Shown here: one piece after another, positions 35,177 to 43,966 of the stretch
Position numbering within the stretch: position 1 is the stretch's first letter
How the letters are laid out: each line of letters opens with the position of its first letter
Assembly (NCBI GenBank): GCA_910574255.1
Contig: CAJTAK010000004.1
Location: 87,110 to 151,109 of the forward strand
Length of the DNA stretch: 64,000 bases
Direction of reading: 5' to 3'
Source: Clostridia bacterium
GTDB taxonomy: Bacteria > Bacillota > Clostridia > Lachnospirales > Lachnospiraceae
Translations under genes and position numbers: made by a program
The notes under the pieces: model-generated
What the model was told of the DNA's origin: nothing
The model's database searches: none
What the model saw: the letters and a program-made list of their open reading frames with translations, nothing else

Positions 35177-35953
35177 TTAAAAATCCAGCAGAATCGGGAC
35201 ACGGTTTTCCAGGGAAAACTTGGCAGCTCTCCAAAAAATGGAGAAAGCAAACTTGGCCAGGGATTCCGTATCATACACATCATGCTCCGCAATACCTGCA
35301 TTTGTCAGCTTTCCGTCCCGAATCTCCCCATCTACCGGATAGCCTTCCGTTTCCGTCCAGCTTAAAATTGTCTCTTCATCGGCCTTCCAGCCTATGGAAT
35401 TGATCTGGTCAAGCTCCATTTTTAAGGCTCCTGCAGTGGAGATTGTAACCTCCCCTCCAGCAGGATCTGTGCCGTTAAAGGCAAAGCCATCCTCTATGGG
35501 AAGCCACCAGCTTGCCCCGATAAACAAAGACCAGAGCATCTTCTCATCCTCGCCAATCCGCTGAATCAGGGGATGCTTTTCAAAATCCCAATTTTTTTCC
35601 ACCGTCTTCGGCAAGGGTTCCTGATAGGTCCGGGCGGCCGCATACAAAAGCAGGGCGCCAAAGGCATCCCAATCCGGCTTATTCGTATAATAAGGCGACA
35701 CATTGTCCTCTGTCCACGCCTCATATGCCGGGCGCTCCGGAGAAGCAAGGGCGGCCAATATCTGACTCTGCCAGTTTTTCATAATTTCCTGCATCTCAGA
35801 TGCGCTTAACTGAGGTTCGCTGTTATCCTTATCCCCCTGGGGCGTAATCCGTGAAAAGGAATAGCCGTTGGCTTCCGCCCACTGCTGTGTGACAGACTTC
35901 CAGTTATCTGTGTAGTAGCGGGTCAATGTGCCTGCATAAATGTCAAGTCCCAT
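35177..35953 (-). CDS. Hypothetical protein (MGLDIYAG family)
   Basis: 258 residues beginning MGLDIYAGTLTRYYT after AGGAGGAAATC; the longer frame upstream has no support. Soluble, rich in Trp and acidic residues, with no signal peptide, membrane span or motif I recognise. Possibly a conserved cytosolic protein related to small proteins annotated DUF1877-like, but I cannot support that. Function unknown. Confidence 0.7.
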   Translation of the reverse strand: MGLDIYAGTLTRYYTDNWKSVTQQWAEANGYSFSRITPQGDKDNSEPQLSASEMQEIMKNWQSQILAALASPERPAYEAWTEDNVSPYYTNKPDWDAFGALLLYAAARTYQEPLPKTVEKNWDFEKHPLIQRIGEDEKMLWSLFIGASWWLPIEDGFAFNGTDPAGGEVTISTAGALKMELDQINSIGWKADEETILSWTETEGYPVDGEIRDGKLTNAGIAEHDVYDTESLAKFAFSIFWRAAKFSLENRVPILLDF

Positions 35954-36021
35954 GTATGATTTCCTCCTGCTGGTTTTTGTTATTTCTGTCTTTGAAAATG
36001 TGTTTTGCTTGTTTATGGAAA

Positions 36022-37026
36022 TTATAACATGAGCGTGGAACATTTGCAATTCAAAGCGCCAAACCATCCCGCACAATGAGCCAAGAGAATAAAAATATCC
36101 TTCATCACCGCTCCCCCGCCTCCCGCTGACAAGTCCATAATCCCCTCAAAGGCGGCCTGGGAAGGTACAAGGCAGCAAACCGCCGAGATAATCGGATGGC
36201 GGCTCCCAATAAGAAAGCTCGCAATGGGCACAGCAATGAATAAAAGCATTACGATTTTAATATAAACCACTCCCACCATCAGCCCGCCGGAGGCCCTGCC
36301 AATGACAAGGCCAATAAGGGCGGCCACAAATGCGGAGAGGACCACCAGTGCCAGCATCAAAACCGCATTTTCCAAAGAAAGCCGAAAGCAAATACACACC
36401 GTAATCAGAGAGGACAGACAACCAAAGATAAAACCAACCGCTAGCTTCTGCACAATATACCGGCTCCTGGTCATGGGCAGAATCTCATTGATAAAAGCCA
36501 CCCCATCCTCCTTCTCGGAAATTATATTCATGGCATTAAAGGTACATCCCATAAACATCGCCACAATCAGCGTCGCAGCTATAAACATATTCTGGTATCC
36601 TTCCATCAGGTCAGGACGCTCTAAAATCTCAGTCTTTACCTGAGAAGCCATGTCCCGCTCTTTGTACAGAACCGGAAGGGTATGGGCGGCCAGACGAAAC
36701 ACATCCAGCTCATCACCGGACAGAATGGTTTTAATGCCGTTTCCCTCCCCTTCCACTCCAATCAGAGTTGTTGACGGTTCATTTACCGCCGCATACAACT
36801 CATCTGATGCAGGATAGACAGTAACCGTACCATAGCGCTCCAGCCATGTGACCATTTCCTCTGACAAGTCATTTTCCAGAATTCCAAAATGTAACTTTCC
36901 CACAGGTGACATGTCTATGGATCCTGCAAAATGAAGAGCGATTGCCACAGCAATGGGCAAAAGAAAGGTCATCAGGCAAAACTTATCATGCAGCACACTT
37001 TTTAATTGATAATACAGGCTTTTCAT
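36022..37026 (-). CDS. ABC-2 type permease (second subunit)
   Basis: 334 residues. One N-terminal membrane segment (about 18-34), an extracytoplasmic domain (about 40-165), then five or six hydrophobic segments from about 170 (FIAATLIVAMFMGCTFNA, FVAALIGLVIGRASGG). Layout is that of ABC-2 exporter subunits. Start at 37026 (MKSLYYQLKS) follows GGAGGGGTG and lies at the stop of the preceding permease gene, so the two are co-translated. Downstream partner of the ATPase at 38093. Confidence 0.8.
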   Translation of the reverse strand: MKSLYYQLKSVLHDKFCLMTFLLPIAVAIALHFAGSIDMSPVGKLHFGILENDLSEEMVTWLERYGTVTVYPASDELYAAVNEPSTTLIGVEGEGNGIKTILSGDELDVFRLAAHTLPVLYKERDMASQVKTEILERPDLMEGYQNMFIAATLIVAMFMGCTFNAMNIISEKEDGVAFINEILPMTRSRYIVQKLAVGFIFGCLSSLITVCICFRLSLENAVLMLALVVLSAFVAALIGLVIGRASGGLMVGVVYIKIVMLLFIAVPIASFLIGSRHPIISAVCCLVPSQAAFEGIMDLSAGGGGAVMKDIFILLAHCAGWFGALNCKCSTLML

Positions 37027-37028
37027 CT

Positions 37029-38096
37029 TCACCCCTCCTTTTCCATTTCCCGAAAAAATACATGCCGTACCCCAAAAAACAGCAGGATAATTACAAGCAA
37101 ACAGCCCAAATAGTAAAAGGGACCTGCCCCAGGCGTTCCAAAATATGCGTTTTTCAATCCCATATAGATGTGATAGAAGGGATGAAGATGAATCCAATCC
37201 ATCTTTATGGCCGTATTTGCCGACAAAAAGACCGGAGTTGCGGCAAAAACAGCAATGAGAAGATACGCCAGCGTAAACTGCCGGAAATCTTTTAGCAGCA
37301 GGGCACAGGCAATCCCCAATAAAGCCATAATCAGGGAGAGAAACATGGTCTGCAGCAAAACACCGGGCAATATGGCACCCGCATCCGCAAACCCCACATT
37401 GAGCAGCGTAAGCAGCAAGGCAAAGACCAGATCGGACACCAGGAAAATCACAAGCTTAGACATGAGAAACATATTTTTCCCTATGGGAAGGGCCGCATGG
37501 ATGCGGATAACCCCCATACTCTTTTCCTTAAACAGTACGGCGGCAATCCCCAGAAATCCAACGGCGGCAATCTCAAAAAACAGAAGCTCACAGGTAATCT
37601 CTTTTCGTGCCTTTTGTTCCGGTGTATTGGTTCCTACAATCTGGGTGCGATATTTTTCCGGTAAGTTTTCCGATGAATCTTCCGGCTGGTTTTCCACTCT
37701 GTTTTCCGGGGAATCTCCTGACAACTCTTCCGGCGAATGCAGGAGGGAAAATGCATAATCAGCCCGATGACGATCAGTCTCTTCAGTTCCCCTGTAAAAA
37801 ACAAGCCGTATTTCCCCGGTACTGGCATCAATCCCCACACTGCTGCTGTTATCCAGCAGCGCCGCATCCAGCTCTTCTTTGGAGGAAACGGAGTGAACCA
37901 GCGGGGAAACAGATTTCTGTGTCCCTGCCGGATCATACAGGTACACCGGATAGATTTCCTGTTTCATAAATTTGACATATCCCAGATTCACATACAGAGT
38001 ATAAAGGATTAAAAATGCCGCCCACATAAGAAAAAATTTTCCTGATGCCATAAGTCGTATATCCTTTTTTATCAGAGAGCAAAATCCTTGCATCAA
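37029..38096 (-). CDS. ABC-2 type permease (first subunit)
   Basis: 355 residues with an N-terminal membrane segment (about 17-35), an extracytoplasmic domain containing a Glu/Pro/Ser-rich repeat-like stretch (SGDSPENRVENQPEDSSENL) and about five C-terminal membrane segments. Its ATG overlaps the ATPase stop codon. Forms a heterodimeric ABC-2 exporter with the 36022 product. The substrate may be a peptide antibiotic or lipid, judging from the adjacent two-component system; inference only. Confidence 0.8.
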   Translation of the reverse strand: MMQGFCSLIKKDIRLMASGKFFLMWAAFLILYTLYVNLGYVKFMKQEIYPVYLYDPAGTQKSVSPLVHSVSSKEELDAALLDNSSSVGIDASTGEIRLVFYRGTEETDRHRADYAFSLLHSPEELSGDSPENRVENQPEDSSENLPEKYRTQIVGTNTPEQKARKEITCELLFFEIAAVGFLGIAAVLFKEKSMGVIRIHAALPIGKNMFLMSKLVIFLVSDLVFALLLTLLNVGFADAGAILPGVLLQTMFLSLIMALLGIACALLLKDFRQFTLAYLLIAVFAATPVFLSANTAIKMDWIHLHPFYHIYMGLKNAYFGTPGAGPFYYLGCLLVIILLFFGVRHVFFREMEKEG

Positions 38097-38941
38097 ACAA
38101 GCCCCCTTCCCGTATATTGAACAAACATATCCTCCAGAGTCGGGCTTTTGGAATGGATGCTGATAAGCTCCTCATGGGGGAAAGGAATACTCCCTTTAAA
38201 TTCCGAAGTTTCCAGGATCTTTTCTTCCCGTTTTCCCTGGTATAAATAGGTAATCACAATATGGTGACTGCTGTTCTGTTCCTTCAGATTTTGTGGCGTA
38301 TTAAGGGCCGCAATGCTTCCGCCGGACAGAAACGCCACCCGGTCGCAAAGGAGATCCGCATCCGTCATATTGTGGGTAGTCAGAAAGATTGTAGTGCCTT
38401 TCTGCCGCTCCTTTTCAATCATTTTTCGGAACAGAACGGCGCCGGAAGGGTCAAGGCCGCTGGTGGGCTCATCCAAAAACAGCAGCTTCGGATTGCTGAT
38501 CAGCGCCCGTGCCATGCTCACTCTCTGCCGCATTCCCTTGGAGTAGGAGGAAACGGGCTTTTTCAGAAAATCCCGTTTAAACTCCAATTCCTCCAGCAAC
38601 TCCCCCGGGTCACGCACCTGCTCCTTGGGATAGAAGGAAGAAAAATATTCCAGATTGTCTATGGCGCTTAGATTTGCATACAGATAAGGAAATTCAAAGA
38701 GAACACCTATCTTCTGAAAAAACTCCTGCCTCTGTATGGATGAAATATTCTGCCCGAATAGGGACACCTCTCCCCCATACCCTTTCAAAATCCCGGTAAG
38801 TATCTTCTGAGTTGTTGATTTCCCGGAGCCGTTTGGACCCAAAAAGCCAAAGATTTCCCCATCTTCCACAGTAAAATTCAGGCCGTGCAGCGCCTGCTTA
38901 TCTTTTCCATAGGAAAAAGTCAAGTCCTTTACCTCGATCAT
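38093..38941 (-). CDS. ABC transporter ATP-binding protein (ABC-2 exporter)
   Basis: 282 residues with Walker A LGPNGSGKSTTQK, signature YSKGMRQRVSMARAL, Walker B LLFLDEPTSGLDP, H-loop FLTTHNMTDA. The signature is SKGM rather than SGGQ, usual in this exporter class. Its start codon overlaps the stop of a small membrane-peptide gene (ATGA), and its stop overlaps the first permease start: a tightly coupled operon behind the RR/HK pair. Confidence 0.93.
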   Translation of the reverse strand: MIEVKDLTFSYGKDKQALHGLNFTVEDGEIFGFLGPNGSGKSTTQKILTGILKGYGGEVSLFGQNISSIQRQEFFQKIGVLFEFPYLYANLSAIDNLEYFSSFYPKEQVRDPGELLEELEFKRDFLKKPVSSYSKGMRQRVSMARALISNPKLLFLDEPTSGLDPSGAVLFRKMIEKERQKGTTIFLTTHNMTDADLLCDRVAFLSGGSIAALNTPQNLKEQNSSHHIVITYLYQGKREEKILETSEFKGSIPFPHEELISIHSKSPTLEDMFVQYTGRGLV

Positions 38942-39090
38942 TCCTCATTCCCCCATTTCTCCTGCTGTTCTTCTTTTCTTTCCCGCTGAAGCTTATCCCA
39001 CCATTTTAAAAATTTGATCTTGAAAGGCATAACAACTGCCGCCGCAAGAATGATCACAATCCACCAGTACCATTCCAAACCTAAAAACAT
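38938..39090 (-). CDS. Small membrane protein (50 residues) of the ABC operon
   Basis: ATG 39090 after GGAGGATGTC encodes MFLGLEWYWWIVIILAAAV, a single Trp-rich hydrophobic span, then a strongly basic/acidic tail (KWWDKLQREKKEEQQEKW). Its TGA overlaps the ATG of the ATPase gene. The ribosome binding site and coupled stop/start argue that it is real. It could assemble with the exporter or the kinase. A similar small gene precedes the other ABC ATPase at 57020-57721. Confidence 0.7.
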   Translation of the reverse strand: MFLGLEWYWWIVIILAAAVVMPFKIKFLKWWDKLQRERKEEQQEKWGNEE

Positions 39091-39204
39091 AATGACATCC
39101 TCCTTTACTTAAGGGTTCTTCCCTTTGTCTGAAATAAGATTATAAGGGTGGAGTGAAGTTGACGTGAAGCCGCTGTGAAATCCGTGTGAAATGAGTAAAA
39201 GACG

Positions 39205-39230
39205 AAAGCTGCCGGCTTTGCGGCAGCTTT
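39205..39230 (-). terminator. Hairpin between the kinase gene and the ABC operon
   Basis: AAAGCTGCC (39205-39213) pairs with GGCAGCTTT (39222-39230), 34 bases after the kinase stop; on the minus strand CGTCTTTTAC follows. May be partial, letting some transcription reach the ABC genes. Confidence 0.55.
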
Positions 39231-39263
39231 ACTGTGAAGATGCTTACAATATACCAGGAACTT

Positions 39264-40337
39264 TTAGACCGAAGGGATAGAGAAATAAAACCGAACTCCA
39301 TCCTCCTTATTCTCAACACCGTAGTCCAAATCCTGCATGGACAAAATCTGTGCTACAATGGCAAGGCCCAGCCCGGAGCCGCTGTAGGCCGAATGGGGAT
39401 CACGATAAAATTTCATCCATATTTTTGACAGATTTTCCTGGGGGATAGGCTGTCCCTGGTTATAAATAGAGAAATGCAGCATCCCGGCATTTTCTGTTAA
39501 GGATAATTTCAGTATTCCCCCTGATCGCACATTCCTTTTTGCATTGACAATCAGGTTATTGAGAACCTGCTCCATACGGCCTTTATCGGTGTATACATAT
39601 ACCTTCTGTTCGGGAAGCTCGTATTGCAGCTCAAAATCGCAGTCAGGAATATCGGACAAAAGCCGTCCTGCGGCGGTCTCCAAAAGCTCCACATAGTCAA
39701 ATCGTTCCGGCGTAAGCCGGGCTACACCGTTTTCCAGTGCGGACAAATCCAAAAGTGTCGTGATCAGCTCGCTCATTCGCCGGGTTTCCTCTATGATAAC
39801 GGAAGAATACTTTTGTCGTTTCGTCTCGTCCTCTTCCTCCTGCAAGCCCTCGGCATAGGCACGGATCACGCCCAAAGGAGTTTTCATTTCATGGGACAGC
39901 CGATCTGCCAGTTCTTTGCGTTCCGCCAGTAAAAGCCGTTCCTGTTCCACATCCTTTTCAAGCTGCGCATTGGCAGCTTTCAATTCCGCAAGGGTCTTTT
40001 GAAGATTTTCAGCCATGGTATTAAGGCTTGCGGACAATTCGCCAAATTCATCATTGCTCTCTACCCTGCAGGGAGCGGAAAAGTCCAGCTGTGCCATTTT
40101 TCGGGCCGATCGGTTCAAGCTTGAAATGGGAGTGGAAATAAATCGTCCCATAAGGTAATCAATCACCAGCACAAGCAGGGTAACAAAAATAAGCCAGAGC
40201 CACAAGGAAGCAGAGGATGGAAGCGTAAGCCGGGTTGACGCAATGTAAGATACAATCAAAACGAATCCCGCAGCCTTAGATACGAGTATGATTTTCCTGC
40301 GGACCGTGTGCAGAGAAAAATAGTCTTTCCATGTCAT
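39264..40337 (-). CDS. Sensor histidine kinase (HAMP, HisKA, HATPase_c)
   Basis: 357 residues. Two close membrane segments (about 14-32 and 40-58) with almost no extracytoplasmic loop, then HAMP, phosphoacceptor His in LADRLSHEMKTPLGV, N-box NNLIVNAKRNV, and GSGLGLAIV. Intramembrane-sensing kinases of this form usually work with ABC exporters, as here. Starts in a 4-base overlap with the regulator gene. Confidence 0.92.
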   Translation of the reverse strand: MTWKDYFSLHTVRRKIILVSKAAGFVLIVSYIASTRLTLPSSASLWLWLIFVTLLVLVIDYLMGRFISTPISSLNRSARKMAQLDFSAPCRVESNDEFGELSASLNTMAENLQKTLAELKAANAQLEKDVEQERLLLAERKELADRLSHEMKTPLGVIRAYAEGLQEEEDETKRQKYSSVIIEETRRMSELITTLLDLSALENGVARLTPERFDYVELLETAAGRLLSDIPDCDFELQYELPEQKVYVYTDKGRMEQVLNNLIVNAKRNVRSGGILKLSLTENAGMLHFSIYNQGQPIPQENLSKIWMKFYRDPHSAYSGSGLGLAIVAQILSMQDLDYGVENKEDGVRFYFSIPSV

Positions 40338-41002
40338 AGCGCCACCTCAAATTTATACCCGGAACGAATCAATGTAACAATATGCTTTCCCTCATTTCCC
40401 AGCTTTTGCCGCAAGGTTTTGATATGGGTGTCAACAGTCCGGGTGGTTCCCTCAAAATCGTAGCCCCATATTCGGTTCAGCAGTTGGTCACGGGTGAAAA
40501 CCTGTCCGGGATTTGCCATGAAAAAATGGAGCAATTCATATTCCTTGTGGGTAAGTGTAATTTCCTGCCCGTCTAAAAATACTTTCCGGGAGGAAGGGAT
40601 TATGGTAATCTTCCCGGCATTTAATGTGGCTGAAGGACCGGAGGAAACTCGGCGGAGAAGGGCGTTTACTTTGGCCAGCAGCACTTTGGGACTGAAGGGC
40701 TTTGTCATGTAATCGTCCGCACCGTACTCATAGCCTTTAAGCTTATCTTCCTCACTGCTCTTTGCTGTCAGCATGATAATGGGCAGGCTGCTCATTTCAC
40801 GTGCCGCCCTGGTGACGGAAAAGCCGTCCAGGTGGGGCATCATAATATCCAGGATCATCAGATCCATTGGGTTGCTTTTCAATATCATTAAGGCATCTAC
40901 TCCGTCATCGGCAGTAAAACAGGTATGGCCGCCTTTTTGCATATATGCAGCAATAATATCCTGCATATTTTTTTCGTCCTCAACAATTAAGATATTTGCC
41001 AT
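40334..41002 (-). CDS. OmpR-family response regulator
   Basis: 222 residues: receiver (VEDEKNMQDI, Asp in LMILDIMMPHLDG, Lys in YMTKPFSP) and winged helix (LTHKEYELLHFFMANPGQVFTRDQLLNRIWGYDFEGTTRTVDTHIKTLR). First gene of the RR-HK-small ORF-ABC locus, presumably regulating that exporter. A mobilizable element ends about 50 bases upstream of its start, so its native promoter may have been replaced. Confidence 0.94.
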   Translation of the reverse strand: MANILIVEDEKNMQDIIAAYMQKGGHTCFTADDGVDALMILKSNPMDLMILDIMMPHLDGFSVTRAAREMSSLPIIMLTAKSSEEDKLKGYEYGADDYMTKPFSPKVLLAKVNALLRRVSSGPSATLNAGKITIIPSSRKVFLDGQEITLTHKEYELLHFFMANPGQVFTRDQLLNRIWGYDFEGTTRTVDTHIKTLRQKLGNEGKHIVTLIRSGYKFEVAL

Positions 41003-41075
41003 GGGAGATTGCTCCTCTCTTTGCTCATGTGAGATAAAGAAGTAAAAGAAGTGTAAAAAATTTTGCCGTTCCCTG

Positions 41076-41094
41076 TCCGGCTGACTGCCGGACG
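41076..41094 (-). terminator. Terminator at the recombinase end of the element
   Basis: GTCCGGC (41076-41082) and GCCGGAC (41088-41094) form a perfect 7-bp GC-rich stem; on the minus strand AACGGCAAAATTTTTTAC follows. Confidence 0.65.
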
Positions 41095-41103
41095 GGTCGG
41101 GCT

Positions 41104-42726
41104 TTAGTCGGGCAATTCTACCTTGCCGACAAAAGAGTAATAGATTTCGATTTCCTGTCTGCGGAGCTTCCCCCGGCGTTTCCCGTCAAGGGCTTCCGAT
41201 TCGTGGATTACGATTTTCTCCACAAACTCCCGCAACAGGGTAGGGGTGAGTTCCTCAAAGCTGGTGTACTTGCGTACCACTTTCATAAACTTCTCGGCGT
41301 TTGCCGTGGCTTCCAGCGTTTTAGAAAGTTCGCTCTGCAAAGCGGCGGCTTTCTCTTTCAGCTCCTTTTGCTCGGCTTCGTAGTCTGCCGAAAGCTCCGT
41401 GAAACGCTCGTCCGATATGCGCCCGGTCACGCTGTCCTCATACAGCCGCTTGAAGATGGCGGAGAGTTCCGCAATCCGTTTTTCTGCCGCTTCCAGCTCT
41501 TTCTTCTTGGCGGCGTTCCGGCGTTTGCTCCCGTCCTCGGTCTGCTCGGTCAACAGCTTCATAAACCGGGCTTCATGCTTGGCGGCGTAGCTGGTGACTT
41601 TCCGTAGGTTCTCGGTCACTCCCTCGGTCAAGAGGTCGGTGCGGATAAAGTGCGCCGTACAGTCACGGGTTCGCTTCTTGTAGCTGCCGCATATGTAGCA
41701 GTCCTGCCGCCGTTTGTCCGTCTGATACCTCTGCTGGTACATGACGCTGCCGCAGTCCGCACAAAAGAGTATGCCGGAGAACAAGCCCACTTCATCATAG
41801 CGGTTGGGGCGTTTGCGCTGCTTGCGTAGCTCCTGCACACGCTCCCATGTTTCCCGGTCAATGATTGCTTCGTGGTGGTTCTCAAAGATTGCCTGTTTTT
41901 CCACGGGGTTCTCTTTGCTCTGCTTCACCTTGTAGGACACTTTCTCGGTCTTGAAGTTCACAAGGCAGCCCGTGTATTCCCGGTTTTCAAGGATATGCGC
42001 CACGGTGTTTGTCGCCCACCTGCACTCATAGCCGGGGTGGTAACGGCGGGTGCTTCCCGTCCGGCGGTATTCCAGCGTTCCCGGCGTGGGGATTTGCTGT
42101 TCCGCAAGCATACGGGCTATCTTGGTCGGACCGTTCCCGGCAAGGCAAAGGCTGTATATCTGCTTCACCACGGGGGCGGCTTCCCCGTCAATGATGAAAT
42201 TTTCGTCCTCGTCCATGAGGTAGCCGTACACGGGCTTGCTTGTGACGGGCTTCCCACTCATTCCTTTTGACCGCTTCACGGCTCTGATTTTTTTGCTCGT
42301 ATCTCTCACCAGCCATTCGTTAAAAATGTTACGCAAGGGGGCAAAATCGTTGTCGCCCTGTGCGCTGTCAACGCCGTCATTGATGGCAATGAAACGGACG
42401 CCGTTCTGTGGGAAAATCATTTCCGTGTACATTCCCACTTGTAAGTAGTTCCGCCCTAGCCGTGACATATCTTTTACGATAACCGTTCCCACAAGCCCCG
42501 CTTCAATGTCGGCAAGCATGGACTGGAAGCCGGGTCTTTGGAAATTTGCCCCGGAGAATCCGTCGTCCGTGTACCATTTGAGGTTGGAAAAGCCGTTCTG
42601 TTTTGCGTAGGCTTCAAGGATTCGCTTCTGGTTGCTTATGGAGTTGGATTCGCCTTGAAGCGTGTCCTCGTGCGACAATCTCGGATAAAGGGCGGTAATG
42701 AGTTTTTGGGTGGTCTGTCTTGGCAT
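41104..42726 (-). CDS. Large serine recombinase (TnpX-like integrase/excisionase)
   Basis: 540 residues. Resolvase domain with catalytic Ser in YPRLSHED (residue 18) and SRLGRNYLQVG; recombinase domain (GYLMDEDENF, EYTGCLVNFKTEKV); zinc ribbon with two CxxC-type pairs (CADCGSVMY, CYICGSYK); coiled-coil and DUF4368-like tail. Such enzymes integrate and excise Tn4451-type elements without host factors. Last gene of the element. Confidence 0.95.
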   Translation of the reverse strand: MPRQTTQKLITALYPRLSHEDTLQGESNSISNQKRILEAYAKQNGFSNLKWYTDDGFSGANFQRPGFQSMLADIEAGLVGTVIVKDMSRLGRNYLQVGMYTEMIFPQNGVRFIAINDGVDSAQGDNDFAPLRNIFNEWLVRDTSKKIRAVKRSKGMSGKPVTSKPVYGYLMDEDENFIIDGEAAPVVKQIYSLCLAGNGPTKIARMLAEQQIPTPGTLEYRRTGSTRRYHPGYECRWATNTVAHILENREYTGCLVNFKTEKVSYKVKQSKENPVEKQAIFENHHEAIIDRETWERVQELRKQRKRPNRYDEVGLFSGILFCADCGSVMYQQRYQTDKRRQDCYICGSYKKRTRDCTAHFIRTDLLTEGVTENLRKVTSYAAKHEARFMKLLTEQTEDGSKRRNAAKKKELEAAEKRIAELSAIFKRLYEDSVTGRISDERFTELSADYEAEQKELKEKAAALQSELSKTLEATANAEKFMKVVRKYTSFEELTPTLLREFVEKIVIHESEALDGKRRGKLRRQEIEIYYSFVGKVELPD

Positions 42727-42855
42727 AATGTCCTCCGTTTCCGACAGCCAGCCCCACTATTCCGTAAATCTATCATACCACATGGGGCGGCTGTCTGTAC
42801 AGTCTTTTTTGCTTCTTTACCGCCCGTCAAAATGACGGTTTTTATCTGCGGGTTG

Positions 42856-43053
42856 TCATGCGCTGCAAATCGGCTTGTGTCCGGCTGCGCTTTCGGCTTC
42901 CAGCACTTTCATCATCTTGTCGGCGGCGGTGGCGGTCGTGCCTTGCTTGAAGTAGCCGGAAACCACAAGGACGGTGTTCCCCCGGCGTACCTCGGTCACG
43001 CAATCCGGGCGGCGGGCGGTAGTGGCGGTGCTTTTCTTGGGCGTGTCGGTCAT
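42856..43053 (-). CDS. tnpW: TnpW family protein
   Basis: 65 residues from ATG 43053 (MTDTPKKSTATTARRPD) after AAAGGAG. It matches in size, position next to the recombinase and sequence (RRGNTVLVVSGYFKQGTTATAADKMMKVLEAE) the TnpW proteins of Tn4451-like elements, whose function is unknown. Overlaps the end of the DnaC-like gene by 4 bases. Confidence 0.75.
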   Translation of the reverse strand: MTDTPKKSTATTARRPDCVTEVRRGNTVLVVSGYFKQGTTATAADKMMKVLEAESAAGHKPICSA

Positions 43054-43904
43054 AGGCAAATCTCCTTTCCGTTCAGCAGCTTTTTAAGGCGTTCCATTTT
43101 CTCCCGTGCTTTGGCTTTTCTGAAATTCTCCCCGGTAATGCGGACGGGGGTACACATTTCCGTAAGGCGGTCATATATCCGGGCATGGGCGGTGTCCTCT
43201 GGGTTCTGCAATTCCTCCAGCGTCAAGTTTGTTGTCACGATTAAGGGCTTGCCGCTTCGGTATCGGCTGTCAATCACGTTATAGACTTGCTCTAAGCCAT
43301 ATTCCGTGCCACGCTCCATGCCGAAATCGTCAAGGATAAGCAGAGGGAAGCTGCAAAGGCGGGCTATGTACTCGTTCCTGTCCTTATAGCTGGCGGCAAG
43401 GTCATTGAGGATAAGGGCAAAGTTCGTCATGCACACGGAAACTTCTTTCTCCATGAGGGCGTTGGCAATACACCCGGCGAAATAGCTTTTGCCTGTGCCT
43501 ACCATGCCCCATAACAGATAGCCGATATTCCCGGCTTTCATTTCCTCCCAACACTCCACATAGGCATGGGCTTTGTGCACTTGGGGGCATTTCCCGTTGT
43601 CGTTTTCAAACGTCCATTCCCGCATAGCCGGGTCTGTAAATCCCTTTCGTTTCAGCCGTTCCACTTCCTCCCGGTGCTTGTGTTCCCGGTGGCTGGCTTC
43701 CAGCGTTTCCCGGCGTTTTCTCTGGCAGTCACATTCTTTGGGGTGTCGGTCACGTCCGAAAAATGTTTTGCCCTCCGGGAAGTAGGCTTCTTTGGGCTGG
43801 CGGCAGCTCCCACAATATAAAAGCCCGTCCTCGCCCGTGTAGTCCTCCGGCTCTGCTTCCTGTGCCGTGGCAAGCCGGAAAATGGCGTTATCATAATCGC
43901 TCAT
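43050..43904 (-). CDS. DnaC/IstB-like ATP-binding protein
   Basis: 284 residues. An N-terminal zinc-binding stretch (LYCGSCRQPKE, PKECDCQRKRR) precedes an AAA+ core: Walker A GMVGTGKSYFAG, Walker B LLILDDFGMER, sensor VTTNLTLEEL. Such proteins load helicase; beside RepA_N it suggests that the element replicates when excised or transferred. Start at 43904 chosen for AAGGAGG just upstream. Confidence 0.88.
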   Translation of the reverse strand: MSDYDNAIFRLATAQEAEPEDYTGEDGLLYCGSCRQPKEAYFPEGKTFFGRDRHPKECDCQRKRRETLEASHREHKHREEVERLKRKGFTDPAMREWTFENDNGKCPQVHKAHAYVECWEEMKAGNIGYLLWGMVGTGKSYFAGCIANALMEKEVSVCMTNFALILNDLAASYKDRNEYIARLCSFPLLILDDFGMERGTEYGLEQVYNVIDSRYRSGKPLIVTTNLTLEELQNPEDTAHARIYDRLTEMCTPVRITGENFRKAKAREKMERLKKLLNGKEICL

Positions 43905-43966
43905 AAAATCGTCCTCCTTGTTCATGGTCTTTTACGCCCTGTTTACGGGGCGTTGTATTTATGTGG